Below the pieces are notes generated by a model that saw nothing but the letters and a program-made list of their open reading frames with translations, did no database searches and had not been told where the DNA came from. 50,024 nt of DNA from an uncultured Candidatus Pelagibacter sp. (GTDB lineage: Bacteria > Pseudomonadota > Alphaproteobacteria > Pelagibacterales > Pelagibacteraceae). Where the stretch lies: contig CAJQSQ010000028.1 in the NCBI GenBank assembly GCA_905616395.1, positions 1 to 50,024 on the forward strand, in the 5' to 3' direction. The position numbers were made by a program, and so were the translations under genes. Each line of letters begins with the position of its first letter. Within the stretch, counting starts at the first letter, position 1. Of the stretch, positions 31,087 to 39,592 are shown in pieces.

Positions 31087-32502
31087 TTACTTTTTACTAA
31101 CTTTTTTTGCTGAAGGTTTTTTAGATGCTGAAGGTTCCAGCTTTTTTTCTATTTTAGCAGGCTTTGAAGCTTTTTTTTCCTCAGGATGATCATGTTCATG
31201 ATTATGATCTTGTTCTTGCTGTTCCTTTAAAATTTTTTCTGCTTCTTCTTTGCTAATTTCTTTTTTAGATGCTTTTGCTTTAGTTTTGATTAGATCAATA
31301 ATTTTTTCCTCATACACGGTTCCTCTTAAACTGGCTAATGCTGATGGATTTTTTTGGTAAAATTCCATTACCATCTTTTCTTGACCAGGCATCATTCTAA
31401 GTTGTTTTTGAACTTCAGCTTGAACTTCCTGTTCAGTAACTTTAATCTTATTTTGTTCACCAAATTCATTTAAGATTAATCCAACTTTAATTCTTTTTTT
31501 AGCAATTTCTTCAAAGTTCTTTCTACTTTTTTTAGTATCTTCTTCTGTCATACCTTGTGATAAAATTTTAACTTCTTCTTCAATTAGGTTTTCTGGTATT
31601 TCATCCACTTTAAAATTCTCAATTTCTTTTAAAATTTGTTTTTTAGCTAATTTATCTAAAGAATTTTTATATTCTTCATTAATCTGTTTTGAAACTAACA
31701 ATTTTAAATCTACAAGATCTTTTGCACCTAAGTTTTTTGCAAAATCATCATTAATTTTTACATCTTCAGATTTTTTTACAGATATAATCTTACAGACAAA
31801 TTTTGCATTTTTCTTTGCAAATTCTTTTTGTGGATAATTTTCAGGTAGAACAACATCTAATGACTTTTCATCATTTTTTTTAACTCCAACTAACTGCTTA
31901 TCAAATCCTTTAATAAATAAGTCTTTCCCAAGTATAAGTTGTGTATTTTTTCCTTCACCACCAGTAAAATCTTTTCCATCAATTGTAGCTTTGTAATCAA
32001 ATACAACTGAATTTCCATCTGCAGCTTTAGTTTCATCAGCAACATCAACAAAATTATTTTGACTTTTTGCAATATCTTTAATTCTTTTATCAGTTTCACT
32101 CGCTTCAATTTTAACTGAATATTCGTCATATTTAATATTTTCAACAGACTTAAGTTCTACCTTTGGAAGCTCTGTTACAGACATCACGTATTCTAAATCT
32201 TTATCTTCACCATATGTTTTTAGATCAAGTTTAGGTTGTCCAGCTGGTTTAATTTTATTATCTTCTAAAGCTTTAACTGATGTGTCTTTAAGAACTTTAT
32301 CAAGGACTTCACTAAAAATTGCCTGTCCAAATTGTCTTTTGAGAATTTCTTTAGGAACTTTTCCAGGTCTAAAACCTTTTAAGTTAACAGTTTTTTTAAT
32401 TTCCTCATACTTTTCATCCATGTGGGCATTCATAGTCTTTTTATCTATGAAAACTTTAATGTCTTTATTTAAACCTTTAATATTTTCTACTGTTACTTTC
32501 AT
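31087..32502 (-). CDS. tig: Trigger factor
   Basis: Ribosome-bound chaperone with peptidyl-prolyl isomerase activity. The 471-residue protein has the ribosome-binding signature GFRPGKVPKEILKRQFG (about residues 40-56), an FKBP-like domain with the ATIDGKDFTGGEGKNTQLILGK block (about 170-191), and the long helical C-terminal domain. The last 40 residues are a His/Glu then Lys/Ser/Ala/Pro tail. Its ribosome-binding site AGGAAG starts at the terminal A of the upstream tRNA-Leu CCA, so tRNA processing and tig translation initiation share the same few bases. Confidence 0.95.
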   Translation of the reverse strand: MKVTVENIKGLNKDIKVFIDKKTMNAHMDEKYEEIKKTVNLKGFRPGKVPKEILKRQFGQAIFSEVLDKVLKDTSVKALEDNKIKPAGQPKLDLKTYGEDKDLEYVMSVTELPKVELKSVENIKYDEYSVKIEASETDKRIKDIAKSQNNFVDVADETKAADGNSVVFDYKATIDGKDFTGGEGKNTQLILGKDLFIKGFDKQLVGVKKNDEKSLDVVLPENYPQKEFAKKNAKFVCKIISVKKSEDVKINDDFAKNLGAKDLVDLKLLVSKQINEEYKNSLDKLAKKQILKEIENFKVDEIPENLIEEEVKILSQGMTEEDTKKSRKNFEEIAKKRIKVGLILNEFGEQNKIKVTEQEVQAEVQKQLRMMPGQEKMVMEFYQKNPSALASLRGTVYEEKIIDLIKTKAKASKKEISKEEAEKILKEQQEQDHNHEHDHPEEKKASKPAKIEKKLEPSASKKPSAKKVSKK

Positions 32503-32518
32503 AATTTTTTTAACTTCC

Positions 32519-32603
32519 TGGTAGGCGAAAAAGGACTCGAACCTTCACATCTTTCAATACTGGTTCCTAAGACCAGCGCGTCTACCAATTCCGCCATTCG
32601 CCC
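32519..32603 (-). tRNA. tRNA-Leu(UAG)
   Basis: 85-nt class II tRNA on the minus strand with an encoded CCA. The acceptor GGGCGAA pairs with UUCGCCU (first pair G-U). The D-arm contains GGCGGAAUUGGUAGACGC. The anticodon stem CUGGU/ACCAG encloses CUUAGGA, giving anticodon UAG. A variable arm with AUUGAAAGAU precedes the T-arm GAAGG UUCGAGU CCUUU. It is 16 nt upstream of the tig ATG and almost certainly co-transcribed with tig-clpP-clpX-lon. Confidence 0.95.
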
Positions 32604-32617
32604 ACAAATCTTGGGGT

Positions 32618-32645
32618 TTTATATATTATTGATATCATTTGTCCA
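32618..32645 (-). promoter_or_regulatory. Promoter of the tRNA-Leu/tig/clpP/clpX/lon transcript
   Basis: Minus-strand -35 TGGACA (32645-32640) and -10 TATAAA (32623-32618) separated by 16 nt. The predicted start near 32611 is about 8 nt upstream of the tRNA-Leu 5' end. This is a sigma-70-like promoter with close consensus matches. No heat-shock-type promoter is evident here. Confidence 0.6.
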
Positions 32646-32704
32646 ATGACATTAATTGTGAAATATATTAATAATTAATTGAATTTGCTACTAATTTTAA
32701 AAAA

Positions 32705-32878
32705 ATGAACAAAACAACATTAGTTACTATATTTTATATACTAGGAATCATAATTGGTGCTTTTTTCTTGGATGCTTGGGGTGCAGAAACATCATTTGTA
32801 AAAACTATTTCAGTATTCGTATGGACAATTATTTTTTTAATCACATTATTTTATATTGATAAAAATGAGAAAAAATAG
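32705..32878 (+). CDS. Small two-helix membrane protein, unknown function
   Basis: A 57-residue open frame starting MNKTTLVTIFYILGIIIGAFF and ending in a charged DKNEKK tail. Two hydrophobic segments (about residues 5-22 and 32-51) are separated by a short loop with DAWGAETSF. It opens the plus-strand group divergent from tRNA-Leu and overlaps the next gene by 14 nt. There is no clear ribosome-binding site. The composition looks like a real membrane protein, but no family is recognised. Confidence 0.55.
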   Translation: MNKTTLVTIFYILGIIIGAFFLDAWGAETSFVKTISVFVWTIIFLITLFYIDKNEKK

Positions 32879-33299
32879 TTTTAGTATTAAATTTTTGATA
32901 ATTTTAACATTTCTACTTAATTTTCAAACAGTAGTTTTTTCAGAAAAAATGCTTTTGACAGAATGCAAAAATTTAAATGACAGTTTTCTTAAAAATGAAT
33001 ACATCTTAGATTTAGAAAAATCTTTGATGATTAGAAACTATGTTTACGACAACAAAACATATAAAAAACATAAAAGAACAGACTTAAGTATAAAGAAAGA
33101 CAACACTTTAGAAAGATTTATTTATGAGGATAAAAATCTAATCCTTACAGATAGAATTGGTTACCCACAATTTTACACTCAACTAGTTTTTGAAAAAAAT
33201 AACCCCATAATAAGCATTAAAACTGTAATTAATGGTGAAGAAGCTATTTCAAAAGTATCAACTTGCAATAATGTAGAGCTATTTGAAAAAAAAAGTTAA
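32865..33299 (+). CDS. Secreted protein of unknown function
   Basis: A 144-residue protein from the ATG at 32865; the frame is open to a TTG three codons earlier, which is less likely. The N-terminus MRKNSFSIKFLIILTFLLNFQTVVFSEK is a clear signal peptide with cleavage likely after about residue 25. The mature part is charged, with only two cysteines (TEC and STC) that could form a disulfide. It starts inside the end of the preceding 57-residue frame, so the two may be coupled. No family recognised. Confidence 0.7.
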   Translation: MRKNSFSIKFLIILTFLLNFQTVVFSEKMLLTECKNLNDSFLKNEYILDLEKSLMIRNYVYDNKTYKKHKRTDLSIKKDNTLERFIYEDKNLILTDRIGYPQFYTQLVFEKNNPIISIKTVINGEEAISKVSTCNNVELFEKKS

Positions 33300-33307
33300 G
33301 ACTTTTT
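33290..33307. terminator. Weak bidirectional terminator at convergent stops
   Basis: Perfect 7-bp inverted repeat AAAAAGT-TAAG-ACTTTTT whose loop holds both stop codons of the convergent genes ending at 33299 (plus) and 33296 (minus). Both strands give an A-run, a hairpin, and a U-run. The stem is AT-rich, so it is weak. Confidence 0.35.
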
Positions 33308-33442
33308 ATTTGCAATACTGATCTTGTTGGTCTTAATAACAAAATTTAATTTTTTTGCTCCAAATTTAGTATTTGTGATATTGCTTCGATGCTTTGCAAA
33401 AGCTTGCTTTTGGGCTAGCTTCATTGCTTTTTTTGATGACAT
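33296..33442 (-). CDS. Small, highly basic protein, unknown function
   Basis: A 48-residue frame, MSSKKAMKLAQKQAFAK...ISIANKKS. It has about a dozen lysines and no Asp or Glu at all, so the predicted pI is very high. An AGGA element 8 nt upstream of the ATG supports translation. Such composition suggests nucleic-acid or ribosome binding, but no family is recognised. Its stop overlaps the stop of the plus-strand neighbour by 2 nt. Confidence 0.6.
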   Translation of the reverse strand: MSSKKAMKLAQKQAFAKHRSNITNTKFGAKKLNFVIKTNKISIANKKS

Positions 33443-33479
33443 TCAAGTATCCTATATTTTATTATAAAAAAATATACCC

Positions 33480-34040
33480 TTAATTTTTGAAAGTTTTTTG
33501 TCTAGCTAGAATATTGAAATTTTTATCTACCATGACAATTTCACCCGATGAAACAGATAAATTTAAAATTTCAAAAATTACAATATAATGTGTAACAAAA
33601 ATTAAGTTACCTTTACCATCCCACTCTTTTATAAATTCTTTTAATTCTTTGATCTGTTTAGCTTTGTTATGTGCGAATTTTTGACTAAAAAATGAATTTA
33701 AAAAGCTTTTAGTTTTGTAATTTTTAAAAGCATATTTAGCAGTTTGTTTACATCTGCACCATTCACTAGATAAAACTGAGTTGATATCAATAGGATTTTT
33801 TAAAAAAAAATTATTAATATTCTTTGCTTGATTAATACCATCCTGATTCAAGTTCCTTTGTGAAGCACAATTAGATAAATCAAAATTATCTGGATCACCA
33901 CTACCAGGAGCATATGCATGTCTTATAAATATTAATTTTCCTCCCTCACTCAGTAAATCCTGCAAATCATCATTTGAATTAGCTACTAACGTTGTATTAA
34001 AGGATATAAATAAGAATATAATAATTTTAATTAACTTCAT
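33480..34040 (-). CDS. Exported histidine phosphatase family protein
   Basis: A 186-residue member of the phosphoglycerate-mutase-like superfamily. A signal peptide covers about residues 1-20 (ending TTLVANS), so it acts in the periplasm. The catalytic RHA motif has His41; a second His is His151 in VTH. The segment NLNQDGINQAKNI and VLSSEWCRCKQTA match the family pattern. Substrate unknown. Its start lies only 2 nt from the start of the divergent UDG gene. Confidence 0.85.
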   Translation of the reverse strand: MKLIKIIIFLFISFNTTLVANSNDDLQDLLSEGGKLIFIRHAYAPGSGDPDNFDLSNCASQRNLNQDGINQAKNINNFFLKNPIDINSVLSSEWCRCKQTAKYAFKNYKTKSFLNSFFSQKFAHNKAKQIKELKEFIKEWDGKGNLIFVTHYIVIFEILNLSVSSGEIVMVDKNFNILARQKTFKN

Positions 34041-34042
34041 TC

Positions 34043-34717
34043 ATGAGCATTAAATTTAAAAAACTGAATAATTCAATAATTAAATGTAAAAAATGTCCTA
34101 GATTAATAAAATTTAGTAAAAAAATTTCAACTATTAAAAGAAAACAACACATGTCAGAAATTTATTGGGGCAAACCTGTAGCGGGGTTTGGTGATATTAA
34201 GGCAAAACTAATGATTATTGGTCTTGCTCCAGCAGCCCATGGTGGAACAAGAACTGGTAGAGCATTTACTGGTGATAAGTCTGGTAACTTTCTGTTTAAT
34301 TGTTTGTACGCAGCAGGTATCTCAAATTTACCTTCTTCAATACATAAAAAAGATGGCTTAAAACTTAATAGTACATATATCACCAATATCTTAAAATGTG
34401 TTCCACCAGATGACAAACCTTTAGCCATAGAGCTAAATAATTGTTCAAATTATTTTGATAATGAAATTCAAAGTTTAAAAAATTTAAAAGTTATAATTAC
34501 ATTGGGTAAAGTTGCATTTGATAACTGTATAAAATTTTATAAAAAAAATTTTATAATTAATAAAAAATTAATTTTTAAACATGGTGTTAAGTACTATCTA
34601 CCTGATGGTAAAATTCTAATACCTAGTTACCATCCAAGTCCTCGAAATGTTAATACAAAAGTTATTAGCACAGAAAAAATGATGAGCTTACTTATAATGG
34701 CCAAAAAAATACTCTAG
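34043..34717 (+). CDS. Uracil-DNA glycosylase, family 5 (UDGb)
   Basis: Removes uracil and some other deaminated bases from DNA; acts in base-excision repair. The 224-residue protein has the family-5 motif GLAPAAHGGTRTGRAFTGD (residues 60-78) and the late motif SYHPSPRNVNT. Cysteines C15, C18, C119 and C134 fit the four ligands of the 4Fe-4S cluster of families 4 and 5. The absence of an acidic residue in the AAHGG motif is characteristic of family 5 rather than 4. It converges with the thioesterase gene, sharing a CTAG at the two stops. Confidence 0.9.
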   Translation: MSIKFKKLNNSIIKCKKCPRLIKFSKKISTIKRKQHMSEIYWGKPVAGFGDIKAKLMIIGLAPAAHGGTRTGRAFTGDKSGNFLFNCLYAAGISNLPSSIHKKDGLKLNSTYITNILKCVPPDDKPLAIELNNCSNYFDNEIQSLKNLKVIITLGKVAFDNCIKFYKKNFIINKKLIFKHGVKYYLPDGKILIPSYHPSPRNVNTKVISTEKMMSLLIMAKKIL

Positions 34718-35136
34718 ACTTTAATGCTGTCGCAAAAATAAGGCTTAAAGTCCTGAAATAGAGATTCAGGTATTCTCATGGGTTTACCTTTATTATTAAC
34801 AAAAACTAAATGTAATTTCGCTTCAACTATTATATCCTCTTCTCTTGAAATAAATTGGTTCATAAAAAATGATGTTTTTGTAATTGATTTAACAAAAGAT
34901 CTAATACTTAATTCATCTTCTAAATAAGCTGATTTCTTGAAATCAATATTACAAGACTTAACTATAATTAATGCTCCAAATTCATCTTTAATTTTTTTAT
35001 TACTAAAACCTAAGCTAACTAAAGATTCTGTTCGAGCTCTTTCAAGAAAATTTAAATAATTTGCATAATAAACAACTCCACCAGCATCAGTGTCTTCATA
35101 ATAAACTTTAAGTTTATGAAAAAAATTTTCATGCAT
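34714..35136 (-). CDS. ybgC: YbgC-like acyl-CoA thioesterase
   Basis: Hotdog-fold thioesterase of the 4-hydroxybenzoyl-CoA thioesterase family, often linked to Tol-Pal genes, but not here. The 140-residue protein begins HKLKVYYEDTDAGGVVYYANYLNFLERARTESL, which has the EDTDAGG motif with Asp15/Asp17 and the RxRTE segment. The usual His in VVYHANY is Tyr here. The stop overlaps that of the UDG gene tail to tail. Specificity cannot be told from sequence. Confidence 0.85.
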   Translation of the reverse strand: MHENFFHKLKVYYEDTDAGGVVYYANYLNFLERARTESLVSLGFSNKKIKDEFGALIIVKSCNIDFKKSAYLEDELSIRSFVKSITKTSFFMNQFISREEDIIVEAKLHLVFVNNKGKPMRIPESLFQDFKPYFCDSIKV

Positions 35137-35174
35137 AGTTATATGATAGCAAAAAAACTATTAAAAAAAACCCT

Positions 35175-35822
35175 TTATTCTGCAGAAAAATAAATATTTT
35201 GATAATATGATATTGCTTTTAATTTTGAGTTATCTGTATCTGTCATTATCGCAACACCAGATATATCTAAAACTTCTATTCCATGAAGTTTCATAAAATC
35301 CTCTTTAACATTGGCTTTAACAGTCACCCACGTATCAAGGTTTTCTTGAGTTGTTGATAAAACATAATCAATTGACTTTTTGGTATAGGGGCTAGGCCAA
35401 TTTTTTCCTACTTCATTATTACTAGAAAATACGTAGTTTACCGCCCTATTCGATAGAGCAGTAGACCCAGTTTTTTTTATAACAAACACTCTAGCAGCAT
35501 AATCATGTCCCTTTTTACTATTTTCCACTATACCAGATAAATCTTTTTCAACTTTCCAGGTGATATTAATAAAAGGAGTTTTTAATAAATTGATTAGAAC
35601 TTCTTTACCTAGTCCAGAACCCTTACCTTCAGCCTCAGCTTTAATAAAGTTACCATTTTGATTAGAGCCAAGAGTCCATGTTGTTTCACCTTTGTATTTT
35701 TTTCCAACTTTCAATGTTTCAAATTCTTTCTCTGTAAAACCAAAAACAGTAACTTTTTCAGCAATTACAGCATTTGAAAACATAAATGACACAAATGATA
35801 TTAATAAAAAAATTTTAATCAT
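35175..35822 (-). CDS. DUF3047 family exported protein
   Basis: A 215-residue protein from the ATG at 35822; the frame is open 16 codons further up, but the later start gives a clean signal peptide MIKIFLLISFVSFMFSNAVIAE. The mature protein has the pattern I associate with DUF3047: an N-terminal block with ITWKVEKDL, DYAARVFVIK, RAVNYVFSSN, and the late VAIMTDTDNSKLKAISYYQNIYF. The fold is probably a beta-sandwich. Function unknown. Confidence 0.75.
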   Translation of the reverse strand: MIKIFLLISFVSFMFSNAVIAEKVTVFGFTEKEFETLKVGKKYKGETTWTLGSNQNGNFIKAEAEGKGSGLGKEVLINLLKTPFINITWKVEKDLSGIVENSKKGHDYAARVFVIKKTGSTALSNRAVNYVFSSNNEVGKNWPSPYTKKSIDYVLSTTQENLDTWVTVKANVKEDFMKLHGIEVLDISGVAIMTDTDNSKLKAISYYQNIYFSAE

Positions 35823-35914
35823 GATTTGGATTATATATCTAATATTTTCTAAAAAACAATATTTGAACAAAGTTTAAACATTCTAAGATCAATATTGAGT
35901 TTTATTAATAATAA

Positions 35915-36034
35915 ATGAAATCAATTTCTATATTTATACTTTTAATTTATTGGTCAATAATTTTGTTAGCACCAGTTATCTCTAAGGAAAATAGAGCAGA
36001 TTTAAAAGTAATAAAAACCAAGCTTAATAAGTAG
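35915..36034 (+). CDS. Possible small exported peptide
   Basis: A 39-residue frame, MKSISIFILLIYWSIILLAPVIS followed by KENRADLKVIKTKLNK. The first part is a good signal peptide, leaving a basic peptide of about 17 residues. No ribosome-binding site is seen, and its end overlaps the convergent SDR gene by 11 nt. It may be a real small gene or chance. Confidence 0.3.
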   Translation: MKSISIFILLIYWSIILLAPVISKENRADLKVIKTKLNK

Positions 36035-36770
36035 ACCTACCACCACTAATATCAAAAACTGCTGCAGTAGAAAATGAGTTTTCCTCAGATGAAAGCCAAC
36101 AAACTAATGAAGTAAACTCTTCTATTTCAAGAAATCTTCCTCTAGGTACTTTTGATAACATTCTAGCAACATGCTCTTTGGACATCTGATCTAAAATTCT
36201 CGTTTTCGCACCTGCTGGTGTAATAGCATTAACTGCAATATTCTTATCAGCTAGTTCTTTTCCCAATGACTTAGTCAATCCAATAACACCTGCTTTAGCT
36301 GAGCTATAAGCACTAGCATTAGCATTACCATCTTTTCCCGCAACAGATGCAACATTAACTATTCTTCCATAGTCATTTTTGATCATGTAAGGTACGGCAC
36401 ACTTACAGCAGTTAAATGTGCCCATTAGGTTAATTTGAACAATTTTATTCCACTCATCAACATCATAATCCCATAGTGATGATGTTGAACCAGTAATTCC
36501 AGCGTTATTGATTAAAATATCAATATTTGAAGATTTTGCTATTTCATCAACAGTTTCTTTTACATTTTTAAAATTAGATACATCAACAATATTGTACGAA
36601 AGATTTGGGTTATTCACGTCATTGATAGCTTTTTTCAACTCTTCTTCATCAATATCCCAAATAATAGCTTTAGCGCCAGATTTTAAAAAACGTTTAGCGA
36701 TATCCAGACCAAAACCTTGAGCACCACCTGTAATAATTGCTGTTCTGTTCTTTAAATCAAATTGATGCAT
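36024..36770 (-). CDS. Short-chain dehydrogenase/reductase (FabG-like)
   Basis: NAD(P)-dependent classical SDR of 248 residues. It has the cofactor motif TGGAQGFG (residues 14-21), NNAGITGS (about 88-95), catalytic Ser in NVASVAG and Tyr-Lys in YSSAKAG. The position as the last gene of the TRAP-NCS1 group suggests oxidation or reduction of an imported compound rather than fatty-acid synthesis. Starts 4 nt after the NCS1 gene. Confidence 0.9.
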   Translation of the reverse strand: MHQFDLKNRTAIITGGAQGFGLDIAKRFLKSGAKAIIWDIDEEELKKAINDVNNPNLSYNIVDVSNFKNVKETVDEIAKSSNIDILINNAGITGSTSSLWDYDVDEWNKIVQINLMGTFNCCKCAVPYMIKNDYGRIVNVASVAGKDGNANASAYSSAKAGVIGLTKSLGKELADKNIAVNAITPAGAKTRILDQMSKEHVARMLSKVPRGRFLEIEEFTSLVCWLSSEENSFSTAAVFDISGGRSTY

Positions 36771-36774
36771 AAAA

Positions 36775-38232
36775 TTATTTATTTACTAACAGATAGTAAG
36801 TCAATGAGGAGATAAAAGCTCCAATCATCCAAGAATAAGAATGAAGAAACATTAAGCTTTCATTCCAAATGGATGAAGCTGCAAAAATAAAACCTAAGAT
36901 TAATGAATAGATGGCTTTGATGTGCCAGCCATTAGAATAAAAATATAAACTACTTTTTTCTAAAGAAAAAACATCCTTGTTATCTAAATTGGTTTTTTTA
37001 ATTAGATAATAATCAACAACCATAATACCAAATAAAGGTCCAAAAAATGCCCCAAAAGTATCTACAAATGCTAAAATTCCTATTTGGCTTAATAGAGGTA
37101 ACCAAAAAATACCAATAACAAAACCCAAAAGAGCAATAATAACAGCTGAAGTTTTTAAGTTAAGCTTCATCGGCATAAGATTTAACAATGTATTCTGCGT
37201 TGGCACATAATTAGCAATTAGATTTGTGGATGCAGATGAAAAAATTATGAAAAATAAAACTATTACAGTTAATTCTGTATTATCAATCTTTCCAATAATG
37301 TCAGTTGGGTTTGTTAAAATTCTTTCCATATTTTCTAAATTCTTATTTAGAAAAATATCAGCACCAATAACAATAAAGACAGCAAAAAAAGAAAAAATTA
37401 TTAAGTTTAAAACTAAACTTAAATTTCCTTTTTTTAATTCATTTTCATTTTTTACATATCTGCTAAAATCACCATAATTTAAAATTACAATTGAAAAGTA
37501 TGCAAAAATAGTACCCACAACTGTAATTAGTGGAGCTATGTTACCCTTATCAAAAAGGTTATTGATTGAAAAAATATCTGCAAATGCTGCTGAAGTAATT
37601 TTAACATCATAAAGGAATACTGTCAGAAAAAATATTAACATTCCTGAATAAACGGTTACTGCTGAAAACCTTATAATAGTTCTATTAAATTGATGACTTT
37701 TGCTAAACAAAAAGGCTTGCAAAATAATAGTAAAGACAAAAGATACCCAATCAATAATATTTAATCCTAAAAGAAAAATTAAGAATATATCGTTATCTAA
37801 AATAGAATTATCATAAGAGAAAATAGAAATTCTTATTAAAAAACTAAATAACCTCGATAAAAAATATGTCTGAATACCAAACATAAAAATACCAACCAGT
37901 CCTCTAAACAGACCAAGGTATTTTGCACCTTTTACTCCTAAGGAAGTTCTTAAAATTACTGAAAAAGGTAGACCATATTTTTGAGATGGTTTTCCAATAA
38001 GGTTAGCTAAAAAGTACACAAGGATAGAAGCTAATAATGTACCAATTAAAACAACAAAGACATTTAACTCATAAACCAAGTAAAGTGATGCTATTAAAGA
38101 AAATCCAATTACACTTTGAATATTACATCCCCAAAAACAGAATAAATCTTTCCAATCCCAATTTTTATCATTGGGGTTAGTTGAAACTAGTTCCCAGTTA
38201 AGTAGGGTATTTTTGGATTTTTTTTGATTCAC
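36775..38232 (-). CDS. NCS1-family nucleobase/hydantoin-type permease
   Basis: A 485-residue membrane protein with twelve predicted helices, of the NCS1 family (cytosine, purine, uracil, allantoin, hydantoin or thiamine uptake). The N-terminal block LLNWELVSTNPNDKNWDWKDLFCFWGCNIQSVIGF and the GPLFGIMVVDYYLIKK end of the core match the family pattern. The start is GTG at 38232, with AAGGAG directly against the start, unusually close. It lies 25 nt after dctM, so it may be in the TRAP transcript. Substrate unknown. Confidence 0.85.
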   Translation of the reverse strand: MNQKKSKNTLLNWELVSTNPNDKNWDWKDLFCFWGCNIQSVIGFSLIASLYLVYELNVFVVLIGTLLASILVYFLANLIGKPSQKYGLPFSVILRTSLGVKGAKYLGLFRGLVGIFMFGIQTYFLSRLFSFLIRISIFSYDNSILDNDIFLIFLLGLNIIDWVSFVFTIILQAFLFSKSHQFNRTIIRFSAVTVYSGMLIFFLTVFLYDVKITSAAFADIFSINNLFDKGNIAPLITVVGTIFAYFSIVILNYGDFSRYVKNENELKKGNLSLVLNLIIFSFFAVFIVIGADIFLNKNLENMERILTNPTDIIGKIDNTELTVIVLFFIIFSSASTNLIANYVPTQNTLLNLMPMKLNLKTSAVIIALLGFVIGIFWLPLLSQIGILAFVDTFGAFFGPLFGIMVVDYYLIKKTNLDNKDVFSLEKSSLYFYSNGWHIKAIYSLILGFIFAASSIWNESLMFLHSYSWMIGAFISSLTYYLLVNK

Positions 38233-38257
38233 TCCTTAGATAATAAACTAATAAAAT

Positions 38258-39592
38258 CTACTGTCCATATAGATAGGCTGGAAGCCATAAAGCAATTTGT
38301 GGAAATACTATAATTAAAATTAAACCAATAACTTGGATAACCATAAACTGCATCATTCCGTGATAAATATCTTTAAGATCCCATTCTGGAACTACACCTT
38401 TTAAAAAATAAGCTGATAGGGCAACAGGTGGTGAGAGCCAAGCGGTCTGGAGGTTTACTGCTACAAGGATTGCAAACCATGTTAAATTAAATCCAAGTGC
38501 TTCAACTAATGGCAATATTATTGGCACTATAATCATAACAATTGGTACCCACTCTAAAGGCCATCCTAAAAGGAAAATCATAACCATAATCATTCCAAGA
38601 ATTAAGTATCTATTCATCTCTAAACCTAGCAAGAAATCAGTTAGCAACATTGGTGTTCCTAATCTAGAAAACACTGCTCCAAAAAAGTTTGATGCTGCAA
38701 CAAGAACCATTATTAAAGCAGAAATTTCTAAAGTTTTAACTAAAGCTTCTTGTAATCTTCCAAATGTTAACTTTCTATAAGCAATAGCTAAAAGCAAAGA
38801 ACCCATTGCACCACAACCAGCTGCTTCTGTTGGTGTAGCAAAGCCGAATAAAATACTTCCTAGTGAAGCAAAAACTAATGCTGCTGGAGGAACTAGGCCA
38901 ATAAAGAATTCCTTCCAAACAGCTAACATACTGGTGGCTCTTAACTCAACTGGCAGAACTGGTCCCAAACTTGGATCAATCCAACATCTAATAGTTGTGT
39001 AACCAGCATAAAGCGTTGCCAATAATATTCCTGGGATAATTGCTGCAGCAAATAAATCTGTAACTGGTATTTCCATTATTGGCCCCATAACAACAAGCAT
39101 AATGCTAGGTGGAATTAAAATACCTAAGGTTCCTCCAGCTGTAATTGTTCCTGCTGCTAATCGAACATTATAACCTGATTTGTTCATAGATTTAGCTGCC
39201 ATAATTCCTAAAATTGTTACTGATGCTCCAACAATACCTGTTGCTGCTGCAAAAATAACTGAAACAAATAGTACCGCGTAATATAAAGAGCCTCTTACTT
39301 TTGCTAGCATTAATTGAAATGCTGAAAATAATCTTTCCATCAAGCCAGCTTGCTCCATCATTATTCCCATAAAGACAAAGAGTGGAACGGCTGCAAGAGT
39401 TTGTTCGGTCATGACCATTGAAAACTGTAAGGTCATTAAATAAAAAACCAATTTACCAAATCCTAAATACCCAAAGGAAAAACCTAGAAATATTAACGTA
39501 AATGATATTGGAAAACCTACAAATATAGAAAATAACATTACTCCTATAAGGATGAAACCTAGAATGGCTGGATCCATAAATTCAGCTAACAT
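38258..39592 (-). CDS. dctM: TRAP transporter large permease (DctM)
   Basis: Large membrane subunit that, driven by a sodium gradient, imports the ligand brought by the binding protein. From the chosen start MLAEFMDPAILGF it has 444 residues, a usual length. The frame is open to a GTG 21 nt upstream, but AGGAGGAGGA sits before the ATG at 39592, which overlaps the dctQ stop as TAATG. Blocks LAAVPLFVFMGIMMEQAGLMERLF and GGTLGILIPPSIMLVVMG are diagnostic. Confidence 0.95.
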   Translation of the reverse strand: MLAEFMDPAILGFILIGVMLFSIFVGFPISFTLIFLGFSFGYLGFGKLVFYLMTLQFSMVMTEQTLAAVPLFVFMGIMMEQAGLMERLFSAFQLMLAKVRGSLYYAVLFVSVIFAAATGIVGASVTILGIMAAKSMNKSGYNVRLAAGTITAGGTLGILIPPSIMLVVMGPIMEIPVTDLFAAAIIPGILLATLYAGYTTIRCWIDPSLGPVLPVELRATSMLAVWKEFFIGLVPPAALVFASLGSILFGFATPTEAAGCGAMGSLLLAIAYRKLTFGRLQEALVKTLEISALIMVLVAASNFFGAVFSRLGTPMLLTDFLLGLEMNRYLILGMIMVMIFLLGWPLEWVPIVMIIVPIILPLVEALGFNLTWFAILVAVNLQTAWLSPPVALSAYFLKGVVPEWDLKDIYHGMMQFMVIQVIGLILIIVFPQIALWLPAYLYGQ

